Positions 32,047 through 41,100 of a stretch of 51,690 nucleotides of DNA are shown here, piece after piece (positions within the stretch are counted from its first letter, which is position 1; each line of letters begins with the position of its first letter). Source of the DNA: JADLEX01 sp964586775 (GTDB taxonomy: Bacteria > Lernaellota > Lernaellaia > JACKCT01); assembly GCA_964586775.1 (NCBI GenBank), contig CAZPJD010000302.1, positions 1-51,690 on the forward strand, in the 5' to 3' direction. Under the pieces are notes generated by a model, which saw only the letters and a list, made by a program, of their open reading frames with translations, was not told the origin of the DNA and ran no database searches. Position numbers and translations under genes: made by a program.

Positions 32047-32646
32047 CTACGTCTTCGCCAGCCCCCGCTCGACAAGATCGAGGGCGGCGGCGCCCATCGC
32101 GCGCAGGTCACCCTTGCCGTTTGCCGCGTACCACGCGCGCATCACGGCGCTCACGGCGCCCATGACGATGCCGGCGCGCAGGATGGCGTCGGCCTTTCGC
32201 GCCGCGCTCGCGCGCCCGCGCCCCAGAAACGCGCCCATGATCGCCGTTTCCCAGTCGGAGTCGCGCACGACGCTGGCGGCGACGAGTACGCCCGAGGTGG
32301 AGATGATGCGCGCGAGACGCACGTGGTCGGCACGGGCCTCGGTGTACGCATCAGCCATTGCGCCGAGCGCCTCGCGGACCGCGCCGAGCGCGCCCGCGCC
32401 GCCCGGTACGCCGCGCAGCAGTACGCGAAAGCGGGCCACGTAATCCGCGTGGTAGGGGAACATCACGTGGTCCTTGGCCGCAAAATATCGGAAGAACGTG
32501 CGCGGCGAGATGCCCGCGGCTGCGGCGATCTCCTCGACGCTCGTGCGGTCGAAGCCTTTGCGTTCGGCCAGATTCACCGCGGCGTGGAAGATGGCCGCTC
32601 GAACCCGCGCCTTTTTGCCCTCGCGCGTCACCGGAGCCCTGTTCAC
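32047..32646 (-). CDS. TetR-family transcriptional regulator
   Basis: The 199-aa protein starts with GTG, behind AAGGGGAT. The N-terminal TetR helix-turn-helix is clear (ARVRAAIFHAAVNLAERKGFDRTSVEEIAAAAGISPRTFFRYFAAKDHVMF). The C-terminal ligand domain is helical and not diagnostic. TetR proteins usually repress neighbouring genes; the saccharopine-dehydrogenase-like gene across a 468-nt gap in the same direction is the nearest candidate target. Confidence 0.9.
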   Translation of the reverse strand: MNRAPVTREGKKARVRAAIFHAAVNLAERKGFDRTSVEEIAAAAGISPRTFFRYFAAKDHVMFPYHADYVARFRVLLRGVPGGAGALGAVREALGAMADAYTEARADHVRLARIISTSGVLVAASVVRDSDWETAIMGAFLGRGRASAARKADAILRAGIVMGAVSAVMRAWYAANGKGDLRAMGAAALDLVERGLAKT

Positions 32647-32694
32647 GATGATCCCCTTGGCGAGGCGCCAGCGTAGCGATTGCCGGACCGCGCT

Positions 32695-32937
32695 TCAATG
32701 CCTTTCATCGACCGATCCTCCACGCACGATTTCCTCCGCGCGCGTGATGCGCATGCGGGCAAATCCCTCCGGTCCGATCGACGCGATCGTGTCGGGGAGC
32801 GGCGCGCCGCGCCGCGCATCGAACGCTCGAATAGTGACCACTTCGCCCGGCGCGCCGGCCACGAGGCCCGCGTCCGCCATCGAACCGGTCGCGGCGACCA
32901 CCAACAGCGCCAGCGCGATCGCCAGGCGAAATCTCAA
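32695..32937 (-). CDS. Small exported protein coupled to the hydrolase gene
   Basis: This encodes 80 aa from a TTG that overlaps the stop of the hydrolase gene (TTGA). It has a basic start and a signal-peptide-like hydrophobic stretch (LAIALALLVVAATGSMADA), then about 55 residues with VVTIRAFDARRGAPLPDTIA. The coupled start and signal peptide support a real gene. Against this are the rare start codon and the lack of any recognised family. A longer frame upstream is shadowed by the hydrolase and rejected. Confidence 0.45.
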   Translation of the reverse strand: MRFRLAIALALLVVAATGSMADAGLVAGAPGEVVTIRAFDARRGAPLPDTIASIGPEGFARMRITRAEEIVRGGSVDERH

Positions 32938-34034
32938 TCCTTGACGTCCACCGCGACGAGCCCGGCGTTCACGTCGATCATGATGCCGCCGCCGGTCAGG
33001 TAGTAGTCGTAGTCGGATTCGCCGCCGAGTCGGAACTTGAAAAACGCGGTCAGATAGCGGCGCGACAGCGCGCGGATCAGCTCGTAATCCTCGGCCCCGC
33101 CCGTGGGGCAGATGATGCCCGCGATGTCGATGATCGCGTCGGGCAGGTCGCAAAAGGTCACGTGGCCGCTTCGTTCGATGCGGATCTCGACGGCGGGCGC
33201 GTTCGCGTAGGTGAAGTACTCGTGGTAGTTGTCGTTCGCCGGCGCGCAGGGGCCGCCGTCGGAGCCGCCGAGCATCAATGTGGGAATCGTGACGGCGGGC
33301 ATCAGCTCGGGCGTGACGGACGGATAAGCGGGGCCGGGCAAAGGGCTCGTGTCCACCGGGTCCAGCGTGCCCGCGGCCACGACGCGCGCGTCGTCATGCG
33401 CGGCGAGAAACGCGATCTTCCCGCCCATCGAGTGCCCCGACGTGCCGACGGCGGCGGGGTCGAGCTTGCCGAAGAACACCGAACCGGCGTCCTGTGCCGC
33501 ATCCTCGGCCCAATCGATGAGCGCCGAGGTCGTGACCGACAGCGCCTGATGCGAGATGACGTAGCTGTTGCGGAAGACGACGACGAAGCCGTGCGTGGCC
33601 AGGTGCTCGCCGTACGAGAAGTACAGGCTCATCGGCGCGCTGAAGCCCGGCCCGAAGATCACCACCGGGCACGGGCCGGCCGAGTCGTCCACCGTCGCGC
33701 CGCCGTCGGCGCTGGGATAATACACGCGGATCGGCTGGTCCGCGTTCGAGCTCGGGTCGAAAAAGGTCGCATCGGTGAACGCGAAACCGTGGGGCCCGGG
33801 ATCGATGGGATCGGGCGGAATCTCCGTGTCGTCGTCGTCCGTGTCGTCATCGTCGCCCGAATCGTCGTCTCCCGTGTCGTCGTCGAGGTCGTCGTCGGAA
33901 ACGTCGTCATCTGCGTCGTCATCGCCGGGATCGTCGTCCGCGGCGTCGTCCGAATCGTCGTCGTCGCCCCAGCAGCCGGAAAACAGCGCAGTCCACGTCA
34001 GCACCACCGCAACCAGCATCCATCGATCCGTCAC
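32934..34034 (-). CDS. Alpha/beta-hydrolase lipoprotein with poly-Asp linker
   Basis: About 366 aa from the GTG at 34034, preceded by GGGGGG at a suitable distance; an ATG at 34058 is possible. The lipoprotein signal ends in LFSGC. About 55 Asp-rich residues follow, then an alpha/beta-hydrolase of the chlorophyllase/PAF-acetylhydrolase-like type. Its features are IRVYYPS, VVIFGPGFSAP (oxyanion loop), GTSGHSMGG with the nucleophile Ser, and a late ERSGHVTF His. Tyr- and Gly-rich residues lie near the C-terminus. It is likely anchored outside the cell with the enzyme held away from the membrane by the acidic linker. The substrate is unknown. Confidence 0.85.
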   Translation of the reverse strand: MTDRWMLVAVVLTWTALFSGCWGDDDDSDDAADDDPGDDDADDDVSDDDLDDDTGDDDSGDDDDTDDDDTEIPPDPIDPGPHGFAFTDATFFDPSSNADQPIRVYYPSADGGATVDDSAGPCPVVIFGPGFSAPMSLYFSYGEHLATHGFVVVFRNSYVISHQALSVTTSALIDWAEDAAQDAGSVFFGKLDPAAVGTSGHSMGGKIAFLAAHDDARVVAAGTLDPVDTSPLPGPAYPSVTPELMPAVTIPTLMLGGSDGGPCAPANDNYHEYFTYANAPAVEIRIERSGHVTFCDLPDAIIDIAGIICPTGGAEDYELIRALSRRYLTAFFKFRLGGESDYDYYLTGGGIMIDVNAGLVAVDVKD

Positions 34035-34226
34035 GTCCAACCCCCCGTATGGCGACAACCACTGTCGAGTTCGCGGCAGGCCGTGTCAAGTGGCAGTGTG
34101 TGCCATATCCGTCTCGCCACGCCGCCGCCCGCCTTCGGCGGCCGATCTGTTGGGATGTTGAGATGCGCCGTGCAGCGGTGCTAACCTGATGATGTTCGAG
34201 TAGCCGATTCCGCTTTCGGGGGAACC

Positions 34227-36296
34227 ATGCGCCGCCTGCCCGCCGTCGTCTCTGTCGTCCTGCTTGCCGTCATCGCGGCGCTCGCCGCCCTTGCGGGTTG
34301 CGTCGAAGGCGGCGAGCCGCGGGAGTGGGAATCGCCCGAGGTGTACGGCGACGACGACGACGCGACCGAGGACGAGGTGTTGGCCACGGCCATCGCCCTC
34401 GCCGACACGTGGACCGCGTACCACGACCCGGCGTCGCTGGCGTGGAGCTGGGACGCCGCGGTGCTGATGATGGGCTTGATGGACCTGTCGCGCGTCACGG
34501 GCGAGGCGTCGTACGCGGACTACGCCCTCGCGTGGCTCGATCACCACATCGACGCGGGCTACACGATCGCCAGTTCCGACTCCGCCGTGCCGGCGTACGT
34601 CGCCCTGCTCGCGTGGCGCGCGACCGGCGACGACCGCTACCTCGCCGTCGGCGACGACGCGTGGGACTACATCGAAAACAAGGCGGGACGCACCAGCGAC
34701 GGCGGGCTCAACCACCTGGGCTGGATCAGCGGCAACGAATTGTGGATCGATTCGCTCTTCATGGTCGGCCCCTTCCTGATGGACTATGCCGACGCGACGG
34801 GCGACGACGCCCCCGCGCGCGAGTACGCGAAGCAGCTCAACATCTTTCGCCGCCACCTGCGCGACGACGCGACGGGGCTCTATCGCCACCAATACGACGA
34901 CGACACGGGCGAGGTCGCGCCCGCCGAAGCGCTCTTCTGGGGGCGCGGTAACGGGTGGGTCTTCGCCGCGCAGAATATCGCCGCGACGCGTCTGCCCGAT
35001 TCCGCGCGCGCGGATCTGGAGTTCGACCTCGAAGCCGATCTCGACGCCATGCGCGCGTCGATCGTGTCGATGACGCCGCGCGACGGGCGATTCCACACGA
35101 TCGTGAACGAGGCGGCGTCCTACCGCGAGACGAGCGCGGGACTGCTCTTCGCTTATGGCCTCGCGACGGCGGTGCGCGATGGACGCACCGATCGCGCCGC
35201 GTCGATCGACTGGATCGAGCGCTGGATCGCGGGCGCGATGCGCGAGATCGCCGAGGACGCCGCGCAGGACACGCTGCTGCTCGGGGTGTCGTACGGCACG
35301 TCGCCGGGGGATCTGGCCTACTACAACCAGGTGATGAAGGGCGAGAACGTCTCGTACGGCATCGGCGCGTTTCTGCTCGCCGCCGTCGCGCGCGAAGACA
35401 TCGGCCCCGAACGCGCGCTCGCGCGGCCGTCTGTACGCAAGGCCGACGAGACCTACGTCGAGCATCCGATTCCCTGCGAGGGATCGACGTGCGGCAAGTT
35501 CCATCTGGCGCGCGGCAACTTCGACCGCGCCAAGGGCTCGTTCGCCGAGGCGTTGGCGTCGAACGGCGCGGACAGCGAAGCGTTGTTCTACGACGCGCTG
35601 GTGGACACGGTGCGCGTGGGCGTAGGCGTCGTGCAGCAGCTCGACAAGGAGTACGTGGGCGAGATCGACATGGACGGCGTGATCGCGTGGCTCGCCGCCC
35701 AGCGGCCCGCGCTACAATCGGTGTCGGCGCGCATGGCGGGCGCCGAGGCGAACGCGGAGTTTTCGTCGCGGCTCGAACGACTGCTCATCATCGAGTCGGG
35801 CGGGCACAACGCGGTGGGCGAGCGCGAATACGATCTGGGCGAGGCATTTCTCGTCGACGCCGTCGCGCACGTGCTGTCGGGCGGGCTCGCGCTGCTCGGC
35901 GGTGGCGAAAAATCGTTCACTCTTCCGCACGGCGCGGCGGGTTGGATCGCGGCGATCCGCGACGCGCACCGGGCCTTCGCTGCGCGCGCGACCAAGTCCG
36001 AAGCCGATGACGCGATCGACGAGATCATCTCAGGGATAGACGACCTCGTCGCGGGCATCAACGCGATCATGGCCGAGATCGACGACCAGTCCGACGACCT
36101 GATCCCCAAAAACCTGCTCAAACTCGAAGGGACCTTCGGCATCCCCGGCATTCTGCCCGAGACCGATGTGAAGGAGCTGGTCGCGGGCCTCGGGCTGCCG
36201 GCGGACCTGCTGGCGAACCTCGACATGCCGGAGGCGCTCATTGACCTGCTTGAGACGATCCGCGCCGTGCTCGAAGCGGTGAAGTTGATTGTGTAG
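34227..36296 (+). CDS. GH88/GH105-like lipoprotein with extra C-terminal domain
   Basis: A 689-aa lipoprotein (lipobox LAGC at about 24-27) with a short acidic patch (YGDDDDATED). Residues about 50-395 look like an (alpha/alpha)6 barrel of the unsaturated glucuronyl/rhamnogalacturonyl hydrolase group: WSWDAAVLMMGLMDL, NELWIDSLFMVGPFL, ALFWGRGNGWVFAA, ETSAGLLFAYGL and NVSYGIGAFLLAA. The last about 290 residues are not part of that fold. They begin with a Cys pair and a TPR-like helix (CEGSTCGKFHLARGNFDRAKGSFAEAL), then continue with helical segments. The catalytic Asp assignment needs a structure-based alignment. Confidence 0.8.
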   Translation: MRRLPAVVSVVLLAVIAALAALAGCVEGGEPREWESPEVYGDDDDATEDEVLATAIALADTWTAYHDPASLAWSWDAAVLMMGLMDLSRVTGEASYADYALAWLDHHIDAGYTIASSDSAVPAYVALLAWRATGDDRYLAVGDDAWDYIENKAGRTSDGGLNHLGWISGNELWIDSLFMVGPFLMDYADATGDDAPAREYAKQLNIFRRHLRDDATGLYRHQYDDDTGEVAPAEALFWGRGNGWVFAAQNIAATRLPDSARADLEFDLEADLDAMRASIVSMTPRDGRFHTIVNEAASYRETSAGLLFAYGLATAVRDGRTDRAASIDWIERWIAGAMREIAEDAAQDTLLLGVSYGTSPGDLAYYNQVMKGENVSYGIGAFLLAAVAREDIGPERALARPSVRKADETYVEHPIPCEGSTCGKFHLARGNFDRAKGSFAEALASNGADSEALFYDALVDTVRVGVGVVQQLDKEYVGEIDMDGVIAWLAAQRPALQSVSARMAGAEANAEFSSRLERLLIIESGGHNAVGEREYDLGEAFLVDAVAHVLSGGLALLGGGEKSFTLPHGAAGWIAAIRDAHRAFAARATKSEADDAIDEIISGIDDLVAGINAIMAEIDDQSDDLIPKNLLKLEGTFGIPGILPETDVKELVAGLGLPADLLANLDMPEALIDLLETIRAVLEAVKLIV

Positions 36297-36344
36297 AGGC
36301 GCGGCGCTCGCGCGCCGTGGGGTCGTTGGTTGTTGGTCGTTGGT

Positions 36345-36379
36345 CGGGGACATGCAGCGCGTGGCGACGCGTGTCCCCG
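36345..36379. repeat. GGGGACA...TGTCCCC palindromic hairpin
   Basis: Arms CGGGGACA (36345-36352) and TGTCCCCG (36372-36379) flank a loop that itself pairs (CGCGT/ACGCG). The core matches the palindrome inside ftsY, so both may be copies of one REP-like family. It lies in the 193-nt gap before the DUF4349 gene. Confidence 0.6.
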
Positions 36380-36489
36380 GTGAATGCGGCGAGGAAACAG
36401 CCAAGTTCTGCTCGCCGAGGGAACATTTCCCGCGCGGAGCGTTTCTCCTATCATCGAGCCCGCTTCCCCCTCTAGCCGCGGAGCCGGTC

Positions 36490-37431
36490 ATGACGCGCCG
36501 TTCCCTGCCCTTCGCTTTCGCCGTTTGCGCGATGCTCGCCGCGATCGCCGCTTGCCAGAAGTTCGATGTCGCCGGTGCGCCGCCCGCCGAACCGATGTTC
36601 GCCACGGTGGACGCCGTGGGCGCGGCCGAGGGCAAGCCGGCGGACGCCTATGCGAAGGACGCCTCCGGCGAAGGCTTGGGCGGCGAGGGCGGTCGGGGCG
36701 AGGGGCAGTTGGCCGAGAACGTCGCGCTCAAAGGGCGCAAGCTCATCCGCGACGGCCACCTGCGCGTGAAGGTGAAGGACGTGGAGTCCGCCCGCGCGGG
36801 GTTGGAAAAGATGGCCGAGGCCGCGGGCGGATTCGTCTCGAACGTCAACGCGCAAAGCTATACGAGCACGAAGAACACCGACGTCACGCTGCGCATTCCC
36901 GCGAGCGGTTTTCTGTCGTTCGTGGAGAAAATCCGCGCGCTCGGCCACGTGGAGGAAGAAGGCTTCGACGTCACCGACGTGACGGACCAGTACGTCGATC
37001 TCGACCGGCGCATCAAGACGCAGGAGGCGCTGGCCGCGCGGCTCGAACAGCTCATTCAGGACAAGAGCTACCAGTTCAAGGACCTGCTCGACGTGGAGCG
37101 CGAGTTGGCGCGGCTGCGTCTCGAGATCGAGTCGATGCAGGGCTCGCTGCGCGGGCTCGACGATCGTATTTCGCTCTCGACGCTGCGCGTGTCGATGTAT
37201 CAGGAGGTCGTGCAGCAGGTCGTCCCGCCCGACAGCGTGTTCTCGCCGCTCGTTTCGGCGCTCGAAAACGCCGGGCCGCGCTTCAAGGGCAGCGTGCGGG
37301 GCATCATGGCGCTCGCGGGCGGCGTGGTCAGCTTCGCCGTCGCGCTCGCGCCGTGGCTGGTGATCCTCATTCCCGGGTGGCTGGTGCTGAGGGCGCTGTG
37401 GCGACGCCGCCGGGCGCGCAGGGCGAAGTGA
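36490..37431 (+). CDS. DUF4349 lipoprotein
   Basis: This 313-aa lipoprotein has lipobox IAAC and a Gly/Ala-rich linker. The DUF4349 core (RKLIRDGHLRVKVKDVESARAGLEKMAEAAGGFVSN, then VTLRIPASGFLSFVEKIRALGHV) is followed by a coiled coil (DLDRRIKTQEALAARLEQLI, then LLDVERELARLRLEIESMQG) and a C-terminal membrane helix (VVSFAVALAPWLVILIPGWLVLRAL) with a basic end. The family is widespread and lacks a clear function. GGAG lies before the ATG. The gene stands alone and converges on the TPR lipoprotein gene. Confidence 0.88.
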   Translation: MTRRSLPFAFAVCAMLAAIAACQKFDVAGAPPAEPMFATVDAVGAAEGKPADAYAKDASGEGLGGEGGRGEGQLAENVALKGRKLIRDGHLRVKVKDVESARAGLEKMAEAAGGFVSNVNAQSYTSTKNTDVTLRIPASGFLSFVEKIRALGHVEEEGFDVTDVTDQYVDLDRRIKTQEALAARLEQLIQDKSYQFKDLLDVERELARLRLEIESMQGSLRGLDDRISLSTLRVSMYQEVVQQVVPPDSVFSPLVSALENAGPRFKGSVRGIMALAGGVVSFAVALAPWLVILIPGWLVLRALWRRRRARRAK

Positions 37432-37497
37432 GGCATCCGCACCTCGGCGTCGAGACGTCGAGACGCAGCCGCTTCCGCGCGCTCCGACTTTGCTCGG

Positions 37498-38223
37498 TCA
37501 GTCTTCTCGTGGATTCGTTGCGCTGACGTTGCCGACGTCGCCGCCCGTTTTCTCTTTCGCGTAGCGAAACGCAGCCTCGGCGGCCTCGCGTTCGCCTGCG
37601 GCTTCGAGGGCGCGGCCAAGCTCCTCGGCGATATCGGCGCGCTTCGGCGCGATGCGGATCGCCGTGCGCAGAATCCGCGCGGCCTCGGCGGGCTTCGCCG
37701 CGTCGCCGATCATGTACGTGCGCGCGAACTCGCGATACGCCTCGGGCTCGCCGGGGTTCAGTGTGATCGCCTGCTCGTAGGCCAAACGCGCCCCGTGCAC
37801 GTCTGGCGACGCAAGTCGCATCCGCGCCCGCCCAAGACCAAGGTGCGCCTCGCGATCCGACGGATTCGCCCCGGCGACGCGGGTGAGCAGTTCCACGAGA
37901 CGCGCGGGATCGGACGCCGGGTCGGCCGCAAGGATCTTGGCGAGACCCGCCGACGCACCCAGGTGCTCGGGCTCGATCGCGAGCGCCTTTTCGTACAGGG
38001 ATCGTCGTTCTTTGTCGTCCTCCGCGGACTTCGCCTTCGCGACCAGCCGGTCTGCTTCCGCGTTGTGAGCGGACGGCGCCGCCTGAACGACGACCTCGCG
38101 CTCGATGCGTTTTTCTTTTGACCGCTTCGAGCACGCGCCCGTCGCCAGCGCGAGCGCCGCGATCAGGCAGAGGGCGACGTGGAACGCCCTCGTGTTTCGG
38201 AATTCAGGGAGTCTTCGCGGCAT
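37498..38223 (-). CDS. TPR lipoprotein (last gene of envelope operon)
   Basis: A 241-aa lipoprotein with lipobox TGAC. It has about five tetratricopeptide repeats (for example RRSLYEKALAIEPEHLGASAGLAKIL and RLAYEQAITLNPGEPEAYREFARTYM). TPRs mediate protein-protein contacts. Its start overlaps the end of the larger TPR lipoprotein gene by 20 nt, and AAGGAAC lies before the ATG. It probably acts with the upstream TPR protein and beta-barrels. Confidence 0.85.
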   Translation of the reverse strand: MPRRLPEFRNTRAFHVALCLIAALALATGACSKRSKEKRIEREVVVQAAPSAHNAEADRLVAKAKSAEDDKERRSLYEKALAIEPEHLGASAGLAKILAADPASDPARLVELLTRVAGANPSDREAHLGLGRARMRLASPDVHGARLAYEQAITLNPGEPEAYREFARTYMIGDAAKPAEAARILRTAIRIAPKRADIAEELGRALEAAGEREAAEAAFRYAKEKTGGDVGNVSATNPRED

Positions 38224-39868
38224 CGAGTTCCTTCAGCATGCGCGCGGCTTCGCCGTCGTGCGGGTAGTTGCGGATCGAGCGTTCCAGCAACTCGCGCGCC
38301 TCTTTGACGCGGCCTTCTTTGATGTAGATTTTCGCGAGCCCGTTGAACTTTTTGTACTCGATGTCGGGGTTGATCTCGATCGCCTTCTCGAAATTCTTCT
38401 TCGCGTCGTCGATCTTCCCCTGACGCAGATATACGAGGCCGAGCCCCTCGTAGGGGCAGGTGTAGGTCTTGTCCTCGCGCGCGAGCGCCCGCTGGAAGTT
38501 CGCCTCGGCCGCCGCGTCGTCGCCCCGGTTGTATTGCACGAGCGCCATTTCGGCGAGCAGGTACGGGTTGTCGGGGTAATGCGTCAGCAGTTCGTCGAAG
38601 ACGGCCTGTGCCTCGTCGAGCCGCTGCAGGCCCGTGAGCGAATTGCCGCGTGCGAGGCCAGCGAGCAGATCGTACTTGTAGCGGGTCACGATCGTGAAGT
38701 ACTGATCGAGCGCCTCGGCGTGACGATTCTGATTGGCGAGCGTCCACCCGAGGCCGAGCAGCGCGAAGTTTTCGATCCACGGATCGAACTCGGGGATCGC
38801 GATCACGGTCGGGCCCGCCGCACGGCGCGCGTCGAACGCCGCGATGGCGGCGCGGAATTCGCGCTCGGCGGTCGGATAGTCTTTGCGGATCAGGGCCAGG
38901 TGCGCGCGGCCCACGCGCGCGGCGTCGGGCAAGTCCGCCGCCGCCTCGCCGAACAATCGCTCCGCCTCGTCGTAGCGTTTTTCAAACAGCCACAGCGCGC
39001 CCTGAAAGATCTTCGCCGCTGGCTTGTCCGCCAGCTTGAACGCACGATCGATGTAGACCTGCGCGTTGGCGTAGTCGGCGACCAGCCAGCACTTGACGGC
39101 CGCCCAGAGCTGCGACTCCCACTTGTCGCTCTCGGCGTCCGCGGCTTTCATGTATTCGGCCGCTACCTTCGAAACCTGCCCGGTGTTCTGATACAGCTCG
39201 CCCAGCGCCTGATAGGGGCAGCCCCAGTAGCGATCCTCGCGCGCGTTGAACTCGTCGAGATTCGCCGCCGATTCCTTCAGCACCGTTTCGGCCTCCGCCA
39301 TACGGCCCTGCTGAAGATAGAGCCGACCTAAGAACTCCTGCGCACGGCGGCGGTTGAATTCTAATCCGCGCTCGCTTGCGTCACGAATCGCATTTCGGTA
39401 CGCGGCTTCGGCATCCGCCGGACGACCCAGCGCGACGAGGCACATGCCGTAATGGATATACGCTTCCGCGCTCTCGCCACCCGCGGCGATCAAGCGGTCG
39501 TATGCCACAGCGGCCTTGGCCATGTCCGCCTTGGGCGAGAAATGGTGGATCTGCGCCAGCGTGCGCAAAAGTTCGAGGTTTTTTTCGTCCCTCGCCAGCG
39601 CCGACTCGACGAGGGCGAGGGCGCGTTCCACGCCGGACGCGTCGCGAGCCAGGTGCGTCGCGAGCAGTGCGACGGCGGCAATATCGTTGGGATCCGCGCG
39701 CAGACGGGCTTCGAGCGCCTCGATGTCGCCCGCCGGGGCTTGCGACTCGGGCGAGGAACAGGATGCGAGCAAGGCGAGGAGCAAGAACCCCAAGGCCATG
39801 AAAGGCGCGAATCCGCACAGCCGGGGGCGGATGTGCCACATGCTCGTGCGCGGATCGACGGGCCGCAT
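38204..39868 (-). CDS. Large TPR lipoprotein
   Basis: A 554-aa protein from the ATG at 39868; an ATG at 39841 (MWHIRPRL) gives a more normal lipoprotein signal and is an equal candidate. The signal ends in LLASCSS. About ten tetratricopeptide repeats fill the mature protein, for example AEAAYRNAIRDASERGLEF, AEANFQRALAREDKTYTCP and AKKNFEKAIEINPDIEY. It is placed between the beta-barrel genes and a second TPR lipoprotein, in an arrangement suggesting an outer-membrane complex. Confidence 0.85.
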   Translation of the reverse strand: MRPVDPRTSMWHIRPRLCGFAPFMALGFLLLALLASCSSPESQAPAGDIEALEARLRADPNDIAAVALLATHLARDASGVERALALVESALARDEKNLELLRTLAQIHHFSPKADMAKAAVAYDRLIAAGGESAEAYIHYGMCLVALGRPADAEAAYRNAIRDASERGLEFNRRRAQEFLGRLYLQQGRMAEAETVLKESAANLDEFNAREDRYWGCPYQALGELYQNTGQVSKVAAEYMKAADAESDKWESQLWAAVKCWLVADYANAQVYIDRAFKLADKPAAKIFQGALWLFEKRYDEAERLFGEAAADLPDAARVGRAHLALIRKDYPTAEREFRAAIAAFDARRAAGPTVIAIPEFDPWIENFALLGLGWTLANQNRHAEALDQYFTIVTRYKYDLLAGLARGNSLTGLQRLDEAQAVFDELLTHYPDNPYLLAEMALVQYNRGDDAAAEANFQRALAREDKTYTCPYEGLGLVYLRQGKIDDAKKNFEKAIEINPDIEYKKFNGLAKIYIKEGRVKEARELLERSIRNYPHDGEAARMLKELDAAKTP

Positions 39869-39870
39869 GG

Positions 39871-40479
39871 TCAGAAGATCAGCGTGACGCGCAGCAGGCC
39901 CGCGTACCACGTGTACGTCTCGACGAGGTTGTCCACATCCGCGCCGCTGGCGAATTCGAGATCGGTCGAAACCACATTCACGCGTCCCGAGAGCCCAACG
40001 GTGAGGGACGACGACACGAAGGCATCCGCTCCGACTTCGGCCATGCCGCCGAATCCGTGCGCGTCCGTTTCGTCCTCGTCGGTGCCGGATCCCGCCGGGA
40101 AGCGCGCCTTGTACGTCATGAACGACGCGAGCGGCGCGACCCCCGCGTAGAGCGCGACGTGGTCCCACGTGTATCCGCCGCGCGGCCCGATCGCGAGCGT
40201 GCCGTGGGCGAAGTTCAGCGTGCCGTACTTGTCGTGATCCGACTGCTGGTGCACGGCGTAGAGTACATCCGCGAAGATGCCGACGTAGTCGGTAACGCCG
40301 AAAGCCATGTTCACGCCGTAGGCAAAGTCGGGCGAGAACAGATCGCCGAGCTTGCCGCCGAGCACCGCGCCGCCCGCCTGAAACGCCATGGCCGATTCGC
40401 CGGTTTCAACGGCGTGCGCCGATGCCGCCGTGGCGGCGAGCGAAAGCGCGACAAAAATCGCGATGAACGGGTGGCGCAT
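39871..40479 (-). CDS. Outer-membrane beta-barrel protein 3
   Basis: The 202-aa protein has a signal peptide (IAIFVALSLAATAASAHA). Alternating beta-strand patterns follow (GVNMAFGVTDYVGIFADVLYAV, LAIGPRGGYTWDHVALYAGVAPL, AEVGADAFVSSSLTVGLSGRVNVV), and it ends in LLRVTLIF, a typical barrel-closing aromatic terminus. This fits an 8-stranded OmpA/OmpW-like barrel. It lies 5 nt after the stop of barrel 2 and 2 nt before the TPR lipoprotein start. Confidence 0.8.
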   Translation of the reverse strand: MRHPFIAIFVALSLAATAASAHAVETGESAMAFQAGGAVLGGKLGDLFSPDFAYGVNMAFGVTDYVGIFADVLYAVHQQSDHDKYGTLNFAHGTLAIGPRGGYTWDHVALYAGVAPLASFMTYKARFPAGSGTDEDETDAHGFGGMAEVGADAFVSSSLTVGLSGRVNVVSTDLEFASGADVDNLVETYTWYAGLLRVTLIF

Positions 40480-40484
40480 GGCGA

Positions 40485-41093
40485 CTAGAACCGCAGCTCG
40501 AAGCGACCGGTGATCGCGAGCGCGCTCATGCCGACGTCGAAGATCTGCTGCACGGCGATATACTCGTAACGCACCCGCGCGCCGATCAGGATGCGGTCGA
40601 GTGCGCCGCTCTTGGCCGCTTCCCACAGCGTCCAATCCGCGCCGCCGCCGATGTTGAAGAGCGCGTCCTGTTCCCACACCTTGTCCACGGCGGCCTCGGG
40701 CTCGTACTTGAGCACCGCCACGCCGAGGCCGGTCGAGATGTAGGGCAGCAGCTTTCGGCCCGAGAAAAAGTAGCCGATGTTGGCCGTGCCCGAGTCCATC
40801 GTGATGTCAAAGACGGCGACGTCGCCGCCGCCCTCGGCTTCGGATTCACCGTGGCTGCGGCTGTGGGAGTAGTTGGCCTCGAAGGCCATGTTGCGCGCCC
40901 ACGAAAAGTCGATGATCTGCGTGAAGGTGCCGCCGTAGGCGAGGCCGGGCTGGATGACGACCTCTTTCGTGCCGGTCTGATAGCCGAAGAGCCAACGGCC
41001 GCCGATGTCGAAGGCGGGCATCGACTTGAAGTCCTTCGCCGAAGCGGCGGCGGGGATCAACAGGATCAGCGCGATGGTCAGCGCGCGGCGCAT
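40485..41093 (-). CDS. Outer-membrane beta-barrel protein 2
   Basis: 202 aa from the ATG at 41093, chosen because GAGG lies 6-7 nt before it; a GTG at 41099 is possible. It has a signal peptide (ALTIALILLIPAAASA) and a barrel pattern (FDIGGRWLFGYQ, AFEANYSHSRSH, YISTGLGVAVLKY, FNIGGGADWTLW, ILIGARVRYEYIAV), ending in GRFELRF. The length fits an 8-stranded OmpW-like barrel. It is the second of three barrel genes in a row. Confidence 0.8.
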   Translation of the reverse strand: MRRALTIALILLIPAAASAKDFKSMPAFDIGGRWLFGYQTGTKEVVIQPGLAYGGTFTQIIDFSWARNMAFEANYSHSRSHGESEAEGGGDVAVFDITMDSGTANIGYFFSGRKLLPYISTGLGVAVLKYEPEAAVDKVWEQDALFNIGGGADWTLWEAAKSGALDRILIGARVRYEYIAVQQIFDVGMSALAITGRFELRF

Positions 41094-41100
41094 GAGCACC

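Noticed and set aside
36300..36330. Terminator after the GH88-like gene (GGCGCG/CGCGCC)
   Set aside because: The stem is possible but no T-tract follows, and local GC makes such pairs common.
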